A DNA stretch of 64,000 nt from Arthonia radiata. Taxonomy: Eukaryota > Ascomycota > Arthoniomycetes > Arthoniales > Arthoniaceae. The notes below the pieces were generated by a model. That model was not told the origin of the DNA and did not search any database. It saw only the letters and a program-made list of their open reading frames with translations. Shown in pieces: positions 45,702 to 57,300 of the stretch. Every line of letters starts with the position of its first letter. The first letter of the stretch is position 1. The stretch is taken from assembly GCA_002989075.1 (NCBI GenBank), contig PSQN01000004.1, positions 1,736,001 through 1,800,000 on the forward strand, in the 5' to 3' direction. The position numbers and the translations under genes are program-made.

Positions 45702-48700
45702 ATGGCCATTCTACGATCCCTAGGCAAGCATGAGCCGGCTGGCCTGGACTTCTTGGTCACCGAAGGCTTACTTCCCACAAACCCGCCCTCCGTCTCCTAC
45801 GGTTGGATTGTGTATGGCGAGGAACATGGTTGTCGTGCAGAGGAGGAAATCATATACACAAGCGATTGTGTCGTGTGGTCTCAAGGAGGCATCAATCGAA
45901 GGGTCTTCAAGTTCACCCACGAAGGCGAGGACGTCCAACAGGCACTCTTGACATGTTTCCCGACGAAAAGCACTTCTTCGCTGGCCGCAGCCAGCACCAA
46001 GTGCTTTAGGTCTACCCCAGAAGATGCATCGGGCGGCGAACCCCAGGACACCAGTGAGACAAGCCCAGAGAAGAAGCAGTCAAGAGCACTTGTGGTCCTT
46101 CTGCACCATCAGGCACAGATATTCTTCCTTGATGGCAACACCCACACCGTCAACATCCCCTTCGATGTTGAGCGTATGTTTGCGGCACCTAAAGGTATTG
46201 TGCTTCAACGAAAGATCAAAGCATTGCAGCCCCCTACATCCCCAACACCGCTGTCGGCACCCCCGAACTCGTTCTGGTCTTCTCAGAACCATCCATTTTC
46301 CTCGCAGCCCATTGCGAACCCATTTTCGGAGCTGTTTCAGCCTCCAAAGTCTCTAGCAACGTCTCGAGGCTCCTTCAGCATAGTATCTGCGCCGCGATCG
46401 GCTCCACCTCCTCAACAAGAACTCCCTACTCTCTTCACTTTGACAGATCCTGTTTCTGAACTTGGACTTGCCGTTGAAGGCATTGACCCATCGACATCTA
46501 GCACAGTGACGGGACTCGAGCCGATCAGTCAAGATGAAGAGATACTTTACGTTACGCCTATTGATGAAATCAACGACGCTTCCGACCATAATGATCTACC
46601 TCTTGTACTAATAGTAACTGCTAATAAAGCCAACCACACCTATTCACTTTGGCATGCATCGTACGCAAGCGCCGAGCTGGCCGTCGGGCAAGCTGCGCCA
46701 ACTACGACACATGCAGCCACCCCACTGCACCGGTCTCGTTCCAAGAAACGGCGTTCGCACGCTGCCAGGATGAGCACAGGAGCAGGTACACCCGCTTTGC
46801 GAGGGAGTGACCTTCATGTTGATGCAGGACAAGGTAAACAAGGCCAGTCTTCCTTCGAAGGGGGCAAGCCGGCTAGTCAGCGCTTATCAGAGTCGTTCAT
46901 GCTTGATCACGACTACGACGCAGACTTTCCTACCCAGGATAATCTTGAGCTCATGACCCGACCTGGTCACAACACCCGTAGCACACGACGGACAAGCTCC
47001 ATGCTTGCTAGGGCCGAACTTTCCAGTCAAGATCAGCATACGTTCAGCGACCTCGCTAGAGTACCGCCAGCCGCTGGAAACAGCTTCGGAAGGTATAGCA
47101 GGCGGCCTCCGTCCTTCGGGTACGGAAGCCTCAACAAATCCCGAATGTCAGGACGAGCCTCAACCCCTGGTAGTACTTCATTCTTGAGCGATGTTGATGA
47201 GTCGGTTAATCAAGAATTGAGTCGCATCGATCTTGTCGAAGATCTTCTCGCATCAGCTCACCTTGAAGCCAGTGATCGAGCAGCATTTCGATCCACCAAA
47301 GGCCTCAAGAAAGAACTTGTTCTAATGCGCGCGCTCACACTTCCATTCGCGCAGGCATCTATACCTATTGCAAATGCAGTGCCACCGCCAGAGGATGGCA
47401 CATATGTCGTCGTCCTGGGCCCGACTTTATCCTGCCAAGAGACGCGCCATCCTCCCATCCGTCTGTACATTGCTCATCCGAACAAGTCTGTGGTATCCGA
47501 GCTTCTAGTTCCGATCACTCACATCGAGGGACTGGGTTCATCATCAAACCAAAGCCGGCAGATGCTTGTGCCTACGCAACCGTTCAGCGTACATCGATAT
47601 GAGGGCGTCAATGGCATTACAAAAGTCGTTGATGGTCAACAAGCTCGCTCTCTGCTTTTACAAAATTCAAATCAGGGTCATTGTCTGTATTTGCTAGCAA
47701 ATGCTAATGCACTCGCCACAAACACTCTCGAGCATCAAAGACGGACATCAATTGCACTTCAATATCAACAGCTTTGCGATGTAGATTGCAATCCACTGAA
47801 GTCACCCCTGATGATTGGCACAGGGAACACCCCACTGGCAAATGCCTCTGATGCGTATTGCACGCTGGGTAAAGCTGGCTCTTTTGGTCGCTTCAGTATC
47901 GCAAACGCAAATCACGAGCATCATCGGCTGCAGGTCTACCTCCGTCCGCAGCTCGCGGATGTGGAGCATCTGCTTGCGCTTTTGCAACGCAGTCTTTCAA
48001 ACGTCCAGCGTCCAGCGGTTGATGTATTCGCTGTATGGATGAAAGTTCAGGCATTGAATGAAGATAAATTTACCAGTGAGTGGGAGTCTTGCGTGGTGCT
48101 GATCCTAGTCGTGGTACTCGGTGTTGCCGGGCAGTCTCGAGACATGGCTCTCCGAGGCATTTCAACTTTAGAACGCCCCGCCTCAACTACGACATCGAAT
48201 CCCTCCGAATTAGCCGATGCACTCGAGGGTGAGGACACATGGGCGTGGTGCGTCGAGGAGTTGAGAGCTTCGAAAAGTATAAATGACGATACTGGGACCT
48301 CATATTTCGAATGTTGCTTGCATCAAGCGAGGTCCATCGTCTGTACAGCCATGGAGTCCAAGGACTCCTTTTGGGAGCCGCTTCTGACACCTGATGCCGC
48401 ACAAGAAGCTTTAGTCTGCACATTAGCTGTTCTCTTTACGTTCGTCGCAGAGAAGCAGATGCGATTGGACCGTGCGGGCAAACAGAAGCTGGGATGTGTG
48501 GAGTTGCTGTTGTTGCAGCTGTCTCACTGGTTTGGTCTGAAGCCGGATCTGGATCGACTTGGCAGCACGCTGCAGATTCCAAGCCCAATAGAGACCTCGA
48601 CTCTGCTCTCAATCGAGACGGTCGTCGCAGCTATGTCATGGCCGCGTGTATATGAGGAACTCAGATCAGCAGAGGACATAAACCAGCATCATCTCGATAA

Positions 48701-51700
48701 ATTTCTATCCTTGCTAGGCGCAGGCAACAACCCCATTCCGGAAGTCTGGCCTGTTTGCCCTTCAGTTGCAACTACATTTGATACCTTGAAATCGATTGTG
48801 ACTAGTCAGCTGCCAGAGCACGGGGGCTCGTCGGTCATTGATCAGCTGGTCCAGAGTGCTTCCGGCGTCCGCTTGATGGAAACGTTGCCGCATAGTTTAG
48901 CAGCAGATTTTCGGAATGCGCTACTTGAGCGTCGTGACATAGCCCTAGTGTTGCGATCGGATACTGGATTGGCTTTGGTCGGTCGCGAGGACCTGAAACT
49001 CCTCACTGACCCCTCTATCGCGAGGGTAGAAACAGAGTATCAGTCCAACGAAGAAGCCTCCCTCAGACACCCCAGAGACTTACAATCGCTGAATCATGCG
49101 GAAGACCATGCTACCATCTCCGGGCATCACCAGGCAATGTCATCAGAGTCACTTTTGCGGCATATCTACAGAGACGACAAGCGATGGAGTGAGGCCGCGA
49201 GGCTGATAGACCCAGTGCGAGTTGCCGTTGCCACAGTTCATCCTTCACCAGATCAAACAGAATCCGAAGTCTTGGAGGCACAGAAAGAGGTCGCCCAAAA
49301 GGTGTACCAGCGGACTATGGCGTTGCCATCAGGTCAAGCTGTTATGCGCTTCGGTATCAATCGACCTATTATGACAGAGAAGATCAAGATCAATACGTTC
49401 AACACGACATGCAGGATCCAACCTTCGAACAACAGCGTCAATGCAGACAAGAGCAACTTTACCGAGGAAAAAGTCGGGTGGGCATTCTTCCACGCCGGCG
49501 TGAGCGCTGGATTGCAGGTAGCCCGTGACGCACCCGGGATAGACACGTCCTGGCTGGTGCTGAACAAGCCGAACGACCTAGGCAATCGACATGCCGGCTT
49601 GCTTCTTGGTTTGGGATTAAACGGACATCTAAAGAAGATGGCTCGCTGGTTGGCCTTCAAATACCTGACTTCGAAGCACACTATGACTTCAGTGGGACTA
49701 TTGCTTGGGTTATCGGCTTCGAACTTGGGCACACAGGACTCGCTCGTCACACGTTTGATCTCTGTCCATGTCACTCGCCTCTTGCCCCCGGGAGCAGCTC
49801 AGCTCAACATCTCACCACTCACGCAGACCGCAGGCATCATGGGCGTCGGCCTCCTCTACTACAACACGCAGCACCGTCGCATGACTGAAGTGATGCTATC
49901 CGAGCTGGAGCATGTCGATCTCGAAGAGCCACCCCCAGGAATTGAAGGCGTCAAAGATGAATCATATCGTCTCGCCGCTGGCTGCTCGCTGGGACTCATC
50001 AACCTCGGCATGGGCGCTGACTTGCGCGCTCTTCATGACATGGGTATTGTCAGCCGGCTTCAGACCGTTGCTACAGGCCCACGTCAGATCAAGTCGGTTC
50101 ATGTCCTCGATCAAGCGACAGCTGGCGCAGTCCTCGCTCTTGCCATGATCTTCATGAAGACCAATGACGAAAATATCGCCGGCAAGGTCGATGCTCTGGA
50201 TGCAGCTCATCAGTTCGACGCAATGCGCCCTGATATTCTTTTACTTCGCACAGTAGCGAAATGGATTATCATGTGGGACAACATCGAGCCCTCTCTCGAC
50301 TGGGTTGAGCGCAATAGCGTTAAAGTGGCGCCGAACAAAGTCAACATCCTCGACTCTGACAACATCCCTGCGTACAACATCCGCGCCGGGCTCTGCTGGG
50401 CCATCGCGCTCAAGCATGCAGGCTCCGCAGATCAATGTGCTGTCCACATCCTTCGTCACCATCTGCACTGGGTCAAACGCCAGCTCGTAGCCGCCAAGAA
50501 CGCGGCTAGGCTCAGGAAAAGCACCTTTGACGACTCGCTTACGCTGGACACGCTGCACCGCTTCCAGCAGCTGTTGGCACTCGCGCTTGCAACCACATGC
50601 GCGGGGACGGGCGATCTGACTGTACTTCGCGAGCTCAGGGCCATGCACGGCGAGATTGATAATAAGACGTTCGGCCTACACCAGGCCACACACATGGCCA
50701 TCGGCATGCTCTTCGTTGGGCACGGTCGCTACACGCTGGGTACGTCCAACCTCGCGATCGCGGCGTTGCTGATATCCCTGTACCCGATCTTCCCTCGCGA
50801 CGTCATGGACGGCCGCGCACACCTGCAAGCGCTGCGACATCTCTGGGTGCTCGCCGTTGAGGAGCGCTGTCTCCTCCCTCGTGTAGCAGAGACGGGCGAG
50901 TGCGTCACCATTCCCATTGCTATCACACTCAAGACACCTTCTTCCCAGTCCGCCAACCCAACATCAAGAACGGAGAAAACACCAGTGACGCCCTCTCGTC
51001 GCCGCCGCGGAAAGCAACCCGCCACCAACACCAGCACTGAGCACGAGCGCGAAGTCCTGAAAAAGGAAGCGCCCTGCCATCTCCCCTCCCTCGACACCGT
51101 TGCCTCTATCACAACACTAAGCCCTGAATACTTCCCCGTGACGTTAGACTTCGAGAACAACCCCGCCCACCTCTCGGCGTTCAAGCGGCACCAGTCCATA
51201 TTCCTCCAGCGACGCCCACTGTCAGCGCAGTTCAGCTCGTCTTTCGGTGCGACTTTAGCCAAACAGGAGATCAGGAACGAGGAAAAGAGCGATGCGCTGA
51301 AGGCTGTTAAGTGGATCTTCGATCTGGATGTATTCAAGAAGCTCGGTGTGGACGGGGTGAGCGAGGGCGTCGTCAATGTCTCACTCGGTAGTGAGCGCCA
51401 GGGCAGACGGCCAGTGGGCACGCTGATCGATGGGCGGGTGACGGCTGTGGATGATATACTGGGGCTGTTGGCGGATGCAGAGAATGGCACGGATGAGAAC
51501 AGGCTGATGTGGTTGCGGAAGCTGTTGGAGAAGGAGAGTGAGCAGGATGGGGAGGGGAAGAGGTGGTTGAGGAGGGAGTGGGTTGAGACTGTTCGGGCCG
51601 CTGTGGTTGAGAGATGTAGGAGGCAGGGTGGCGAGGGGACTGGCGATGACCAAAGGGTCCGTGAAGGAGAAGGGGCTGGGGATGTTGAGATGGCGGAATG

Positions 51701-51701
51701 A
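45702..51701 (+). CDS. apc1: Anaphase-promoting complex subunit 1 (Apc1/BimE)
   Basis: A single 1999-aa frame without introns. The N-terminus forms the Apc1 beta-propeller region (residues 1-700, interrupted by long Ser/Thr/Arg-rich loops around 160-260 and 340-470). A middle helical part follows. The proteasome/cyclosome repeats lie at about 1290-1520, with characteristic HAGLLLGLGLNGHLK, TSVGLLLGLSASNLG, AGIMGVGLLYYNT and AAGCSLGLINLGMG. The C-terminal sandwich domain ends in Glu/Gly-rich tail sequence. Apc1 is the platform of the APC/C ubiquitin ligase that drives anaphase and mitotic exit. The Aspergillus orthologue is BimE. The start is the first ATG of the frame, and MAILRSLGKHEPAGL fits a plain N-terminus. 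Confidence 0.95.
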   Translation: MAILRSLGKHEPAGLDFLVTEGLLPTNPPSVSYGWIVYGEEHGCRAEEEIIYTSDCVVWSQGGINRRVFKFTHEGEDVQQALLTCFPTKSTSSLAAASTKCFRSTPEDASGGEPQDTSETSPEKKQSRALVVLLHHQAQIFFLDGNTHTVNIPFDVERMFAAPKGIVLQRKIKALQPPTSPTPLSAPPNSFWSSQNHPFSSQPIANPFSELFQPPKSLATSRGSFSIVSAPRSAPPPQQELPTLFTLTDPVSELGLAVEGIDPSTSSTVTGLEPISQDEEILYVTPIDEINDASDHNDLPLVLIVTANKANHTYSLWHASYASAELAVGQAAPTTTHAATPLHRSRSKKRRSHAARMSTGAGTPALRGSDLHVDAGQGKQGQSSFEGGKPASQRLSESFMLDHDYDADFPTQDNLELMTRPGHNTRSTRRTSSMLARAELSSQDQHTFSDLARVPPAAGNSFGRYSRRPPSFGYGSLNKSRMSGRASTPGSTSFLSDVDESVNQELSRIDLVEDLLASAHLEASDRAAFRSTKGLKKELVLMRALTLPFAQASIPIANAVPPPEDGTYVVVLGPTLSCQETRHPPIRLYIAHPNKSVVSELLVPITHIEGLGSSSNQSRQMLVPTQPFSVHRYEGVNGITKVVDGQQARSLLLQNSNQGHCLYLLANANALATNTLEHQRRTSIALQYQQLCDVDCNPLKSPLMIGTGNTPLANASDAYCTLGKAGSFGRFSIANANHEHHRLQVYLRPQLADVEHLLALLQRSLSNVQRPAVDVFAVWMKVQALNEDKFTSEWESCVVLILVVVLGVAGQSRDMALRGISTLERPASTTTSNPSELADALEGEDTWAWCVEELRASKSINDDTGTSYFECCLHQARSIVCTAMESKDSFWEPLLTPDAAQEALVCTLAVLFTFVAEKQMRLDRAGKQKLGCVELLLLQLSHWFGLKPDLDRLGSTLQIPSPIETSTLLSIETVVAAMSWPRVYEELRSAEDINQHHLDKFLSLLGAGNNPIPEVWPVCPSVATTFDTLKSIVTSQLPEHGGSSVIDQLVQSASGVRLMETLPHSLAADFRNALLERRDIALVLRSDTGLALVGREDLKLLTDPSIARVETEYQSNEEASLRHPRDLQSLNHAEDHATISGHHQAMSSESLLRHIYRDDKRWSEAARLIDPVRVAVATVHPSPDQTESEVLEAQKEVAQKVYQRTMALPSGQAVMRFGINRPIMTEKIKINTFNTTCRIQPSNNSVNADKSNFTEEKVGWAFFHAGVSAGLQVARDAPGIDTSWLVLNKPNDLGNRHAGLLLGLGLNGHLKKMARWLAFKYLTSKHTMTSVGLLLGLSASNLGTQDSLVTRLISVHVTRLLPPGAAQLNISPLTQTAGIMGVGLLYYNTQHRRMTEVMLSELEHVDLEEPPPGIEGVKDESYRLAAGCSLGLINLGMGADLRALHDMGIVSRLQTVATGPRQIKSVHVLDQATAGAVLALAMIFMKTNDENIAGKVDALDAAHQFDAMRPDILLLRTVAKWIIMWDNIEPSLDWVERNSVKVAPNKVNILDSDNIPAYNIRAGLCWAIALKHAGSADQCAVHILRHHLHWVKRQLVAAKNAARLRKSTFDDSLTLDTLHRFQQLLALALATTCAGTGDLTVLRELRAMHGEIDNKTFGLHQATHMAIGMLFVGHGRYTLGTSNLAIAALLISLYPIFPRDVMDGRAHLQALRHLWVLAVEERCLLPRVAETGECVTIPIAITLKTPSSQSANPTSRTEKTPVTPSRRRRGKQPATNTSTEHEREVLKKEAPCHLPSLDTVASITTLSPEYFPVTLDFENNPAHLSAFKRHQSIFLQRRPLSAQFSSSFGATLAKQEIRNEEKSDALKAVKWIFDLDVFKKLGVDGVSEGVVNVSLGSERQGRRPVGTLIDGRVTAVDDILGLLADAENGTDENRLMWLRKLLEKESEQDGEGKRWLRREWVETVRAAVVERCRRQGGEGTGDDQRVREGEGAGDVEMAE

Positions 51702-52083
51702 GATGATACTCTGGGTAGAGTGTGGCGTTTGGCGTGTTAAAGTGTAGTGTCTGTCTTAAAAAGTAGAATAGGAGAACGATGTACGTATACATTCATACAA
51801 ACTCTTGCCTTTCTCTTTGTCTAGACACTGTTTTAGCTACGACCTTTGTCACGATGCAGGTACAATTTCGTTGCATTGCTAGAGACCGGAAGCTGTCATA
51901 ACAGGCGCGACAGATCAGTAGACCTTGGGCACTGAGTATTCATTATTCACAGCTCGCAGCAAATAGCTAAAGCTTCGTCTATTATGTGGGTATCATATGC
52001 ATGCCTATCTTATCACTCCTTCTCTTCGCTCTCGAATTCTCCATACTCATCCACTTCACTATCACATCACATCACCGCCCGGA
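51702..52083. other. Convergent intergenic region
   Basis: 3' regions of apc1 and the deubiquitinase gene. Nothing else recognised. Confidence 0.5.
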
Positions 52084-53811
52084 CTACTCATCCCTCAAGT
52101 CCACCACCTTATACTCCAGCGCCTTCACCTCCCGCACATGCCCCACCTCCCCTTTCCCACCCACTACATCAGTATAAATATCGTCCCTCTCATGCGGATG
52201 GAACACGCCGCTCTTCTTACAACTCCTCACGGTCCCCATACCGGGCGGATCCGTCAAGCGGAACGCGTTCCAGCCACTCCCCAGTCCCGGCGACTTGCTC
52301 GGTGCACATACCAGGGCGATCGACTCGGGCAGGCCGGACTGATACCACACGTGCGTGTGCAGGTCGCGGCTCGAGAGGAAGCACGTCTGTGAGGGGTGCG
52401 TGTGGATCCAGCCCAGGATGATCATGTCGCCTCCCGCGCTCGTTGCGTATTCATCCCTGTCCGCTTTTCTTTCATCAGCATCCTCATCGTCGGAATCCGT
52501 GGGCTCAGGATCTGGCGCTCCGTGTGCGGAGATGTACTCGTCTACCATGACCTCGCCGACATCCGTCATTTCACACGTGTCGCTCGTGCTAGTCTGCGGA
52601 GGCAGGAGCAGCGCAGTGACGAAGAGGGCGTTGCGGATGAGGTGGCCGCAGAGAAGTCCGAGGGTCTCGAGATTGCGGGCGGTGTTGGCTGCTGCGAGCG
52701 AGAGGAAAGAATGGCGGAGGTCGGTGGGGAGGAAGAGTGTACGAAGGGGGCTGCCGGATTCGAGAGTGGAGGTTGTGCGGAATTGGTCGAGTGCTGGGCC
52801 GGGTGTCATGGGACGAGGGACCATGCTCGGTGGTTGGAATGGGAGTGGTGGAGCGTCCTGGGAAGGTGCTTTGGCTGGAAGAGGGGGAGGAGAGGGACCG
52901 GATTTGGGCGGTCGAGGAGGTGAGATGAAATCTTCAAGGTGTTTCGGAGGAATGGGCGGTGCACAAATGGCACTGCGTGCAGTAGCGGAGGAGTGTGCAG
53001 AAGACGAGGGCGGTCCCTGATTGCTGTAGCGGTCTGGAGAGGGCGTCCTGTAGTTGTGATGCTGGACGCTGGGGTAGTGGTAGGAAGATGCTGACTTGCT
53101 CATCCGCGGCGAGGTTGAGTCAAGATTGGAAGCCGCCGCGTTCCGATCAATTTGCACCCTCGTATGCCGCATCATGGCGTCCAGGTCCTCACCATCCCGC
53201 TGAGTGCCATACACTGGACTGCTTCCACGTCTCCTTCTTCGTCTGCCTGTCCTCGCGTTTGCCATCCTGATGCCTAGCTCCGAATGCTCCACAGGATCAA
53301 GCACCTGAGCCGAGCCATCATCCCCTCTGATCTCATCAAGAGCCGCCTGTTCCTCCTTCTTCTCTCTTCTCGCCTTCTCTTTCGCTTCCTTCCTCTTGAG
53401 CAAGTACCTCTCATAGCTGCTGTTGATCTTTGGCTTGATCTCCTCAAGTATCGTAATACTCTTGCTGGCATCTCGACGAGCAGTGGCCCAGTTTTTCTTG
53501 TACTCTGGATCTTTGGCTTGTGGGTGTGTCGGTAGCTGGTTCGTGATCAGACTGACCTGCCGGTACAACATGAAGTACGCAGGCTGCAGGTTCTTCTCCC
53601 GCAGGTACACACTTCCCTGCTTAAAGAGGTGCTCTGCGGTTCGAAACCAGTTCTTGGGCGGATACCACGGGTCGAAGGTCTCCTCAGAGGCTTCCTTCAC
53701 GACCTGAGCAACGGACATTGGCCGCTGCATAACTGCAGCAAGGCCAGTGAGAGCCATGACCGTTGGATGGGTGAATCGACTCAGTCTTGTGTAGATGCGA
53801 AACGCTGCCAA
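52084..53811 (-). CDS. sst2: AMSH/Sst2-type JAMM deubiquitinase
   Basis: A single frame of up to 575 aa. A USP8-dimerisation/MIT-like helical domain (about 30-155, with WFRTAEHLFKQGSVYLREKN) is followed by a Ser/Pro-rich linker containing proline-rich segments. The C-terminal MPN+ domain has the zinc-binding JAMM signature HTHPSQTCFLSSRD (from about residue 470), and a second region, CKKSGVFHPHE, matches the AMSH zinc site. The family trims K63-linked ubiquitin from cargo on ESCRT-0-bearing endosomes. The first ATG (53811) adds 27 residues before the usual start region. Met28 (53730) or Met32, next to SVAQVVKEA, are more family-like. It complements vps4 in the same window. Confidence 0.88.
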   Translation of the reverse strand: MAAFRIYTRLSRFTHPTVMALTGLAAVMQRPMSVAQVVKEASEETFDPWYPPKNWFRTAEHLFKQGSVYLREKNLQPAYFMLYRQVSLITNQLPTHPQAKDPEYKKNWATARRDASKSITILEEIKPKINSSYERYLLKRKEAKEKARREKKEEQAALDEIRGDDGSAQVLDPVEHSELGIRMANARTGRRRRRRGSSPVYGTQRDGEDLDAMMRHTRVQIDRNAAASNLDSTSPRMSKSASSYHYPSVQHHNYRTPSPDRYSNQGPPSSSAHSSATARSAICAPPIPPKHLEDFISPPRPPKSGPSPPPLPAKAPSQDAPPLPFQPPSMVPRPMTPGPALDQFRTTSTLESGSPLRTLFLPTDLRHSFLSLAAANTARNLETLGLLCGHLIRNALFVTALLLPPQTSTSDTCEMTDVGEVMVDEYISAHGAPDPEPTDSDDEDADERKADRDEYATSAGGDMIILGWIHTHPSQTCFLSSRDLHTHVWYQSGLPESIALVCAPSKSPGLGSGWNAFRLTDPPGMGTVRSCKKSGVFHPHERDDIYTDVVGGKGEVGHVREVKALEYKVVDLRDE

Positions 53812-54305
53812 CGGGCAGATTGTAAATGTGTCAGCTCATGTTCCTGTGCATGGACTGGGGGAAAGCTGTTGCCTCCGCGAGATGGAATGTCTTCGGCAAT
53901 AAGTATCTTAAACTCCGATGTGGTGAAGCATATGGACAGAGGAGGTTCTCCTCTGCAAGGAACTCAAATGTTCAGGCAAAGTCAAACGTCATGTGCATGC
54001 GGCGAAATGAACATTCAGGACGGCAATCTGACGCTGTTGTCAATCGTTGACTAATTAGCTATGAAACCCGTTCTGATCGACCTAAAAGAAAAAGTGTCGG
54101 AATATCATGAGCAGAACGACCGAAGCAAGATGAAGGCAAGCAAATTGGTAAAGAGCCTGCATTACTTTTGGGCTAATTAGATACTCACACTATCTCATAC
54201 ATGATGTTTGTATGAAACCATTTGGTAGTGACCTCGAATGTCTATCCATGCTCATGTGCATCCATCACAACGTCTCTCATTCCCATTACCTCCTCGAAGG
54301 TGACC
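53812..54305. other. Intergenic region
   Basis: Upstream of the deubiquitinase gene and downstream of the GPI-protein gene. Short frames only. Confidence 0.5.
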
Positions 54306-57300
54306 TCAGTTGGACCAAATAAACAAGGCGACAATGAAGAGGCTCAAAGCCAAAGTCGAAGACGCCATGCTGAGAGTGGGAGCCTCGCCGCGGTACTGAA
54401 TTGGCGATGGAGATGATCCAGCCGGGGCGGTTGGGGCAGTGCCGCTACCAGTGTTGGCATCTGATGGACCAGAGGTGACGCCGCTAGCGTAACCCGGTGC
54501 AGTGCTCGTTGCAGAGAGGACGAGAGTGGTCGAGCCGGGGATGATTACGGACACGCCATAGCCTGGTGGAGGTGCTGGGTAGTTGGATGGCAGCACAGGG
54601 GTGGCTGAAGCATAGGCACCAGGACCGGAGCCACCTGACGACAGTGTCAACAGCGAGGTCAAAGGAACCACCGTGGTCTGAGTTGAAGTTGAGCCAGGGA
54701 TGGTCAGCGTGACTGAGTAGCTGCTCGGGTAGAACGTAGCTGTGTCGAAGGCCGGCACGGAGGTGGTGAATGTCGTCGAGGGACCGCCAACGACAATGCC
54801 GTATGAGGCTGGTCCACTACCGACAGGAGCCGAGCCTGAGCCGCCAGGTGCAGACGATCCACCAGCAGTCGGGTAGGCTGGAGGGACGCCAGTGAAGGTG
54901 GACGAGTAGCCTGGGAAGACGCCTGTACCGGTTGGGACGAACGAGCCATAGCCGGGAGCAACTGGTGAGATGGTGGTCGTCTGAGTCGATGAACCGCTGT
55001 TGACGATGGTGTAGATCGCTGGTGAGACTGAGGAAGCACTACCATAGCCGGCTGGTGACGAGACCACTGGTGTAGGAGTGACAGTGGTGAGCGCTGAGCC
55101 GCCGCTGGGGTTGCTGATCACGACGGGTGAGTAGCCAGCTGGAGTGCTGCCAGAGGCGGCGCCAGGGGCAGAATAAGCTGGAGCTGGCGTGACAGTCGTG
55201 AGTGGAGTGCCTGCAGGGCCGGTGACAACGATGGGCGACGGACTAGAAGGACTAGCACCGCCGTAGCTAGGAGGCAGCGAAACGACCGAGGTAACGGAGT
55301 AGCCCTCTGGAGCAGTTGCAACAACCGTAGAGCTGGCAGGGCCCCCAGCGTATGGTGATGGCGTGACTGTGGTCAAAGCTGAACCTGAGGAGCCAGTGAT
55401 GACGACAGGAGTCTGTGCAGAGGGACCAGCACCGCCGTAGCTTGGAGGCAACGAGACGACCGAAGTGACGGAGTAGCCTTCCGGTGCAGTGGCAACAACG
55501 GTAGAGCTGGACGGGCCGCCAGCGTATGGCGAGGGTGTGACCGTGGTCAGTGCTGAACCTGAAGAGCCAGTGATGACAACAGGGGTCGGCGAAGAAGAGC
55601 CAGCACCGCCATAGCTGGGAGGCAGCGGGATGACCGAAGTGACCGGATAGCCAGCTGGGGCTGTGACAACGACAGTGGAACTCGATGGAGCGCCTGCGTA
55701 CGGCAATGGTGTCACCGTTGTGAGTGCTGAGCCAGATGAGCCAGTGATGACCACAGAGTATGGCGAAGGCGAGCTAGCACCACCGTAGCTAGGAGGCAGC
55801 GGGATCACCGACGTCACCGGGTAGCCAGCTGGAGCCGTGACAACAACAGTGGAACTTGCTGGGGGGCTTCCATATGGTGAAGGCGTCACTGTCGTCAGAG
55901 GTGTGCCTGAGGAGCCAGTAATGACCACTGAGTATGGTGGCGGTGAGCCAGCACCACCAGAGCCGGAGTACACAGGCACTGGAGGAATGGAGGTGATTGG
56001 AGTACCAGCTGGACCAGTGACGACGATGGTCGAGCCACCATAGCTCGGAGGTGCTGGGCCGTAGCTCGGGACAAGCGGGATGCCTGTTGTTATCGGAGTG
56101 CCAGATGGACCAGTGACCACGATGGTTGAGGTTCCGCTAGTGTAGCTAGGAGGCAGAGTTGCCAGTGGGATCTCAGGAGAGACGGTGGTGTAAGTGAAGG
56201 TCGATGGAGAGCCATAAGGACCCGGCACAGTACCCACGGTTGTGACTGGCGTTCCGTAAGGTGAAGGCAGCGGAGGTGGCGTCGACGCTGAGTAAGCCGT
56301 TGGTGTTGACAGCGTTGTCACGACGGACGAGCTGCTGGAGACAATGACAGTGTAGGACAATGGCGTGGGCACTGAGCTTCCGTAGCCGCTGGGTGATGTT
56401 GCCGGGTAGTAAGGCACTACAGTGGAGATAGTCGAGCTGGAGTCAATGACTGTCATGCTGTATGGAGAGCTGGAGGGACCATATCCACCAGGCGTTGATG
56501 GGTAGCCAATTGGAGTGGAGCCATAGCCACCAGGTGTGGGCGTTGCAACCGGAGAGCCATAGGTGGGAACGTATGGCGAAGGTACACCAGGCGTCGGCGA
56601 GCTAATGGGTACGTACGGTGCCGGTGGTGTCTGAACGATCGAGCTGGAGTACACTGGAGGAGTGCCTGATGGAGTGGCTGGTACGGTGGAGTACTGAGAA
56701 GCTGGGCCGTAGCTTGATGGAGTGCCAGTAGCCGATGAGTACAGCGTTGCGGTAGAGCTTGTCGTCGGCGTGCCAATTGGTGAGGTGTACACCGGTGGCG
56801 TCAGACTCGATGAGCTTGGAGAAGCTGAGCTGTAACTTGATGGCGTACCAGTTGGCGTACCAGTTGGCGTACCAGTTGGCGTACCAGTTGGCGAAGTGTA
56901 CACCGATGGCGTCAGACTCGATGAGCCTGAAGGAGCTGGGCTGTAGCTTGAAGGCGTACCAATTGACGACGGGTACACTGGTGGCAGCGAACTCGACGTT
57001 AGCGGCACAGATGATACGGTGCCACCGATGGGAGCTGTTGACGTCGTCGACGGGGGTGGCACGGAATACCAAACGGGCGCCGATGGGTAAGAGATCGTCG
57101 TGGTCGAGTATGCACTTGGAGCTGTGGGCGTTGCCGAAGCTGAAGTTGCTGGCAAGGTCGTGCTGTAGGACACCTGTGACAATGAAGTCTGGGTGTATGT
57201 GATTGGGCAAATCGACGTCGAGATCACGATGATATCGGTGGTGGTTGTGGCACTGTTCTGGCGAGCCGGGCAATTGGTGACCTCGGGTGGGCAGGCAAAG

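Noticed and set aside
52355-53020. 221-codon frame antisense to the deubiquitinase gene
   Set aside because: Shadow of the real gene on the other strand, rich in Gly/Arg/Ser.
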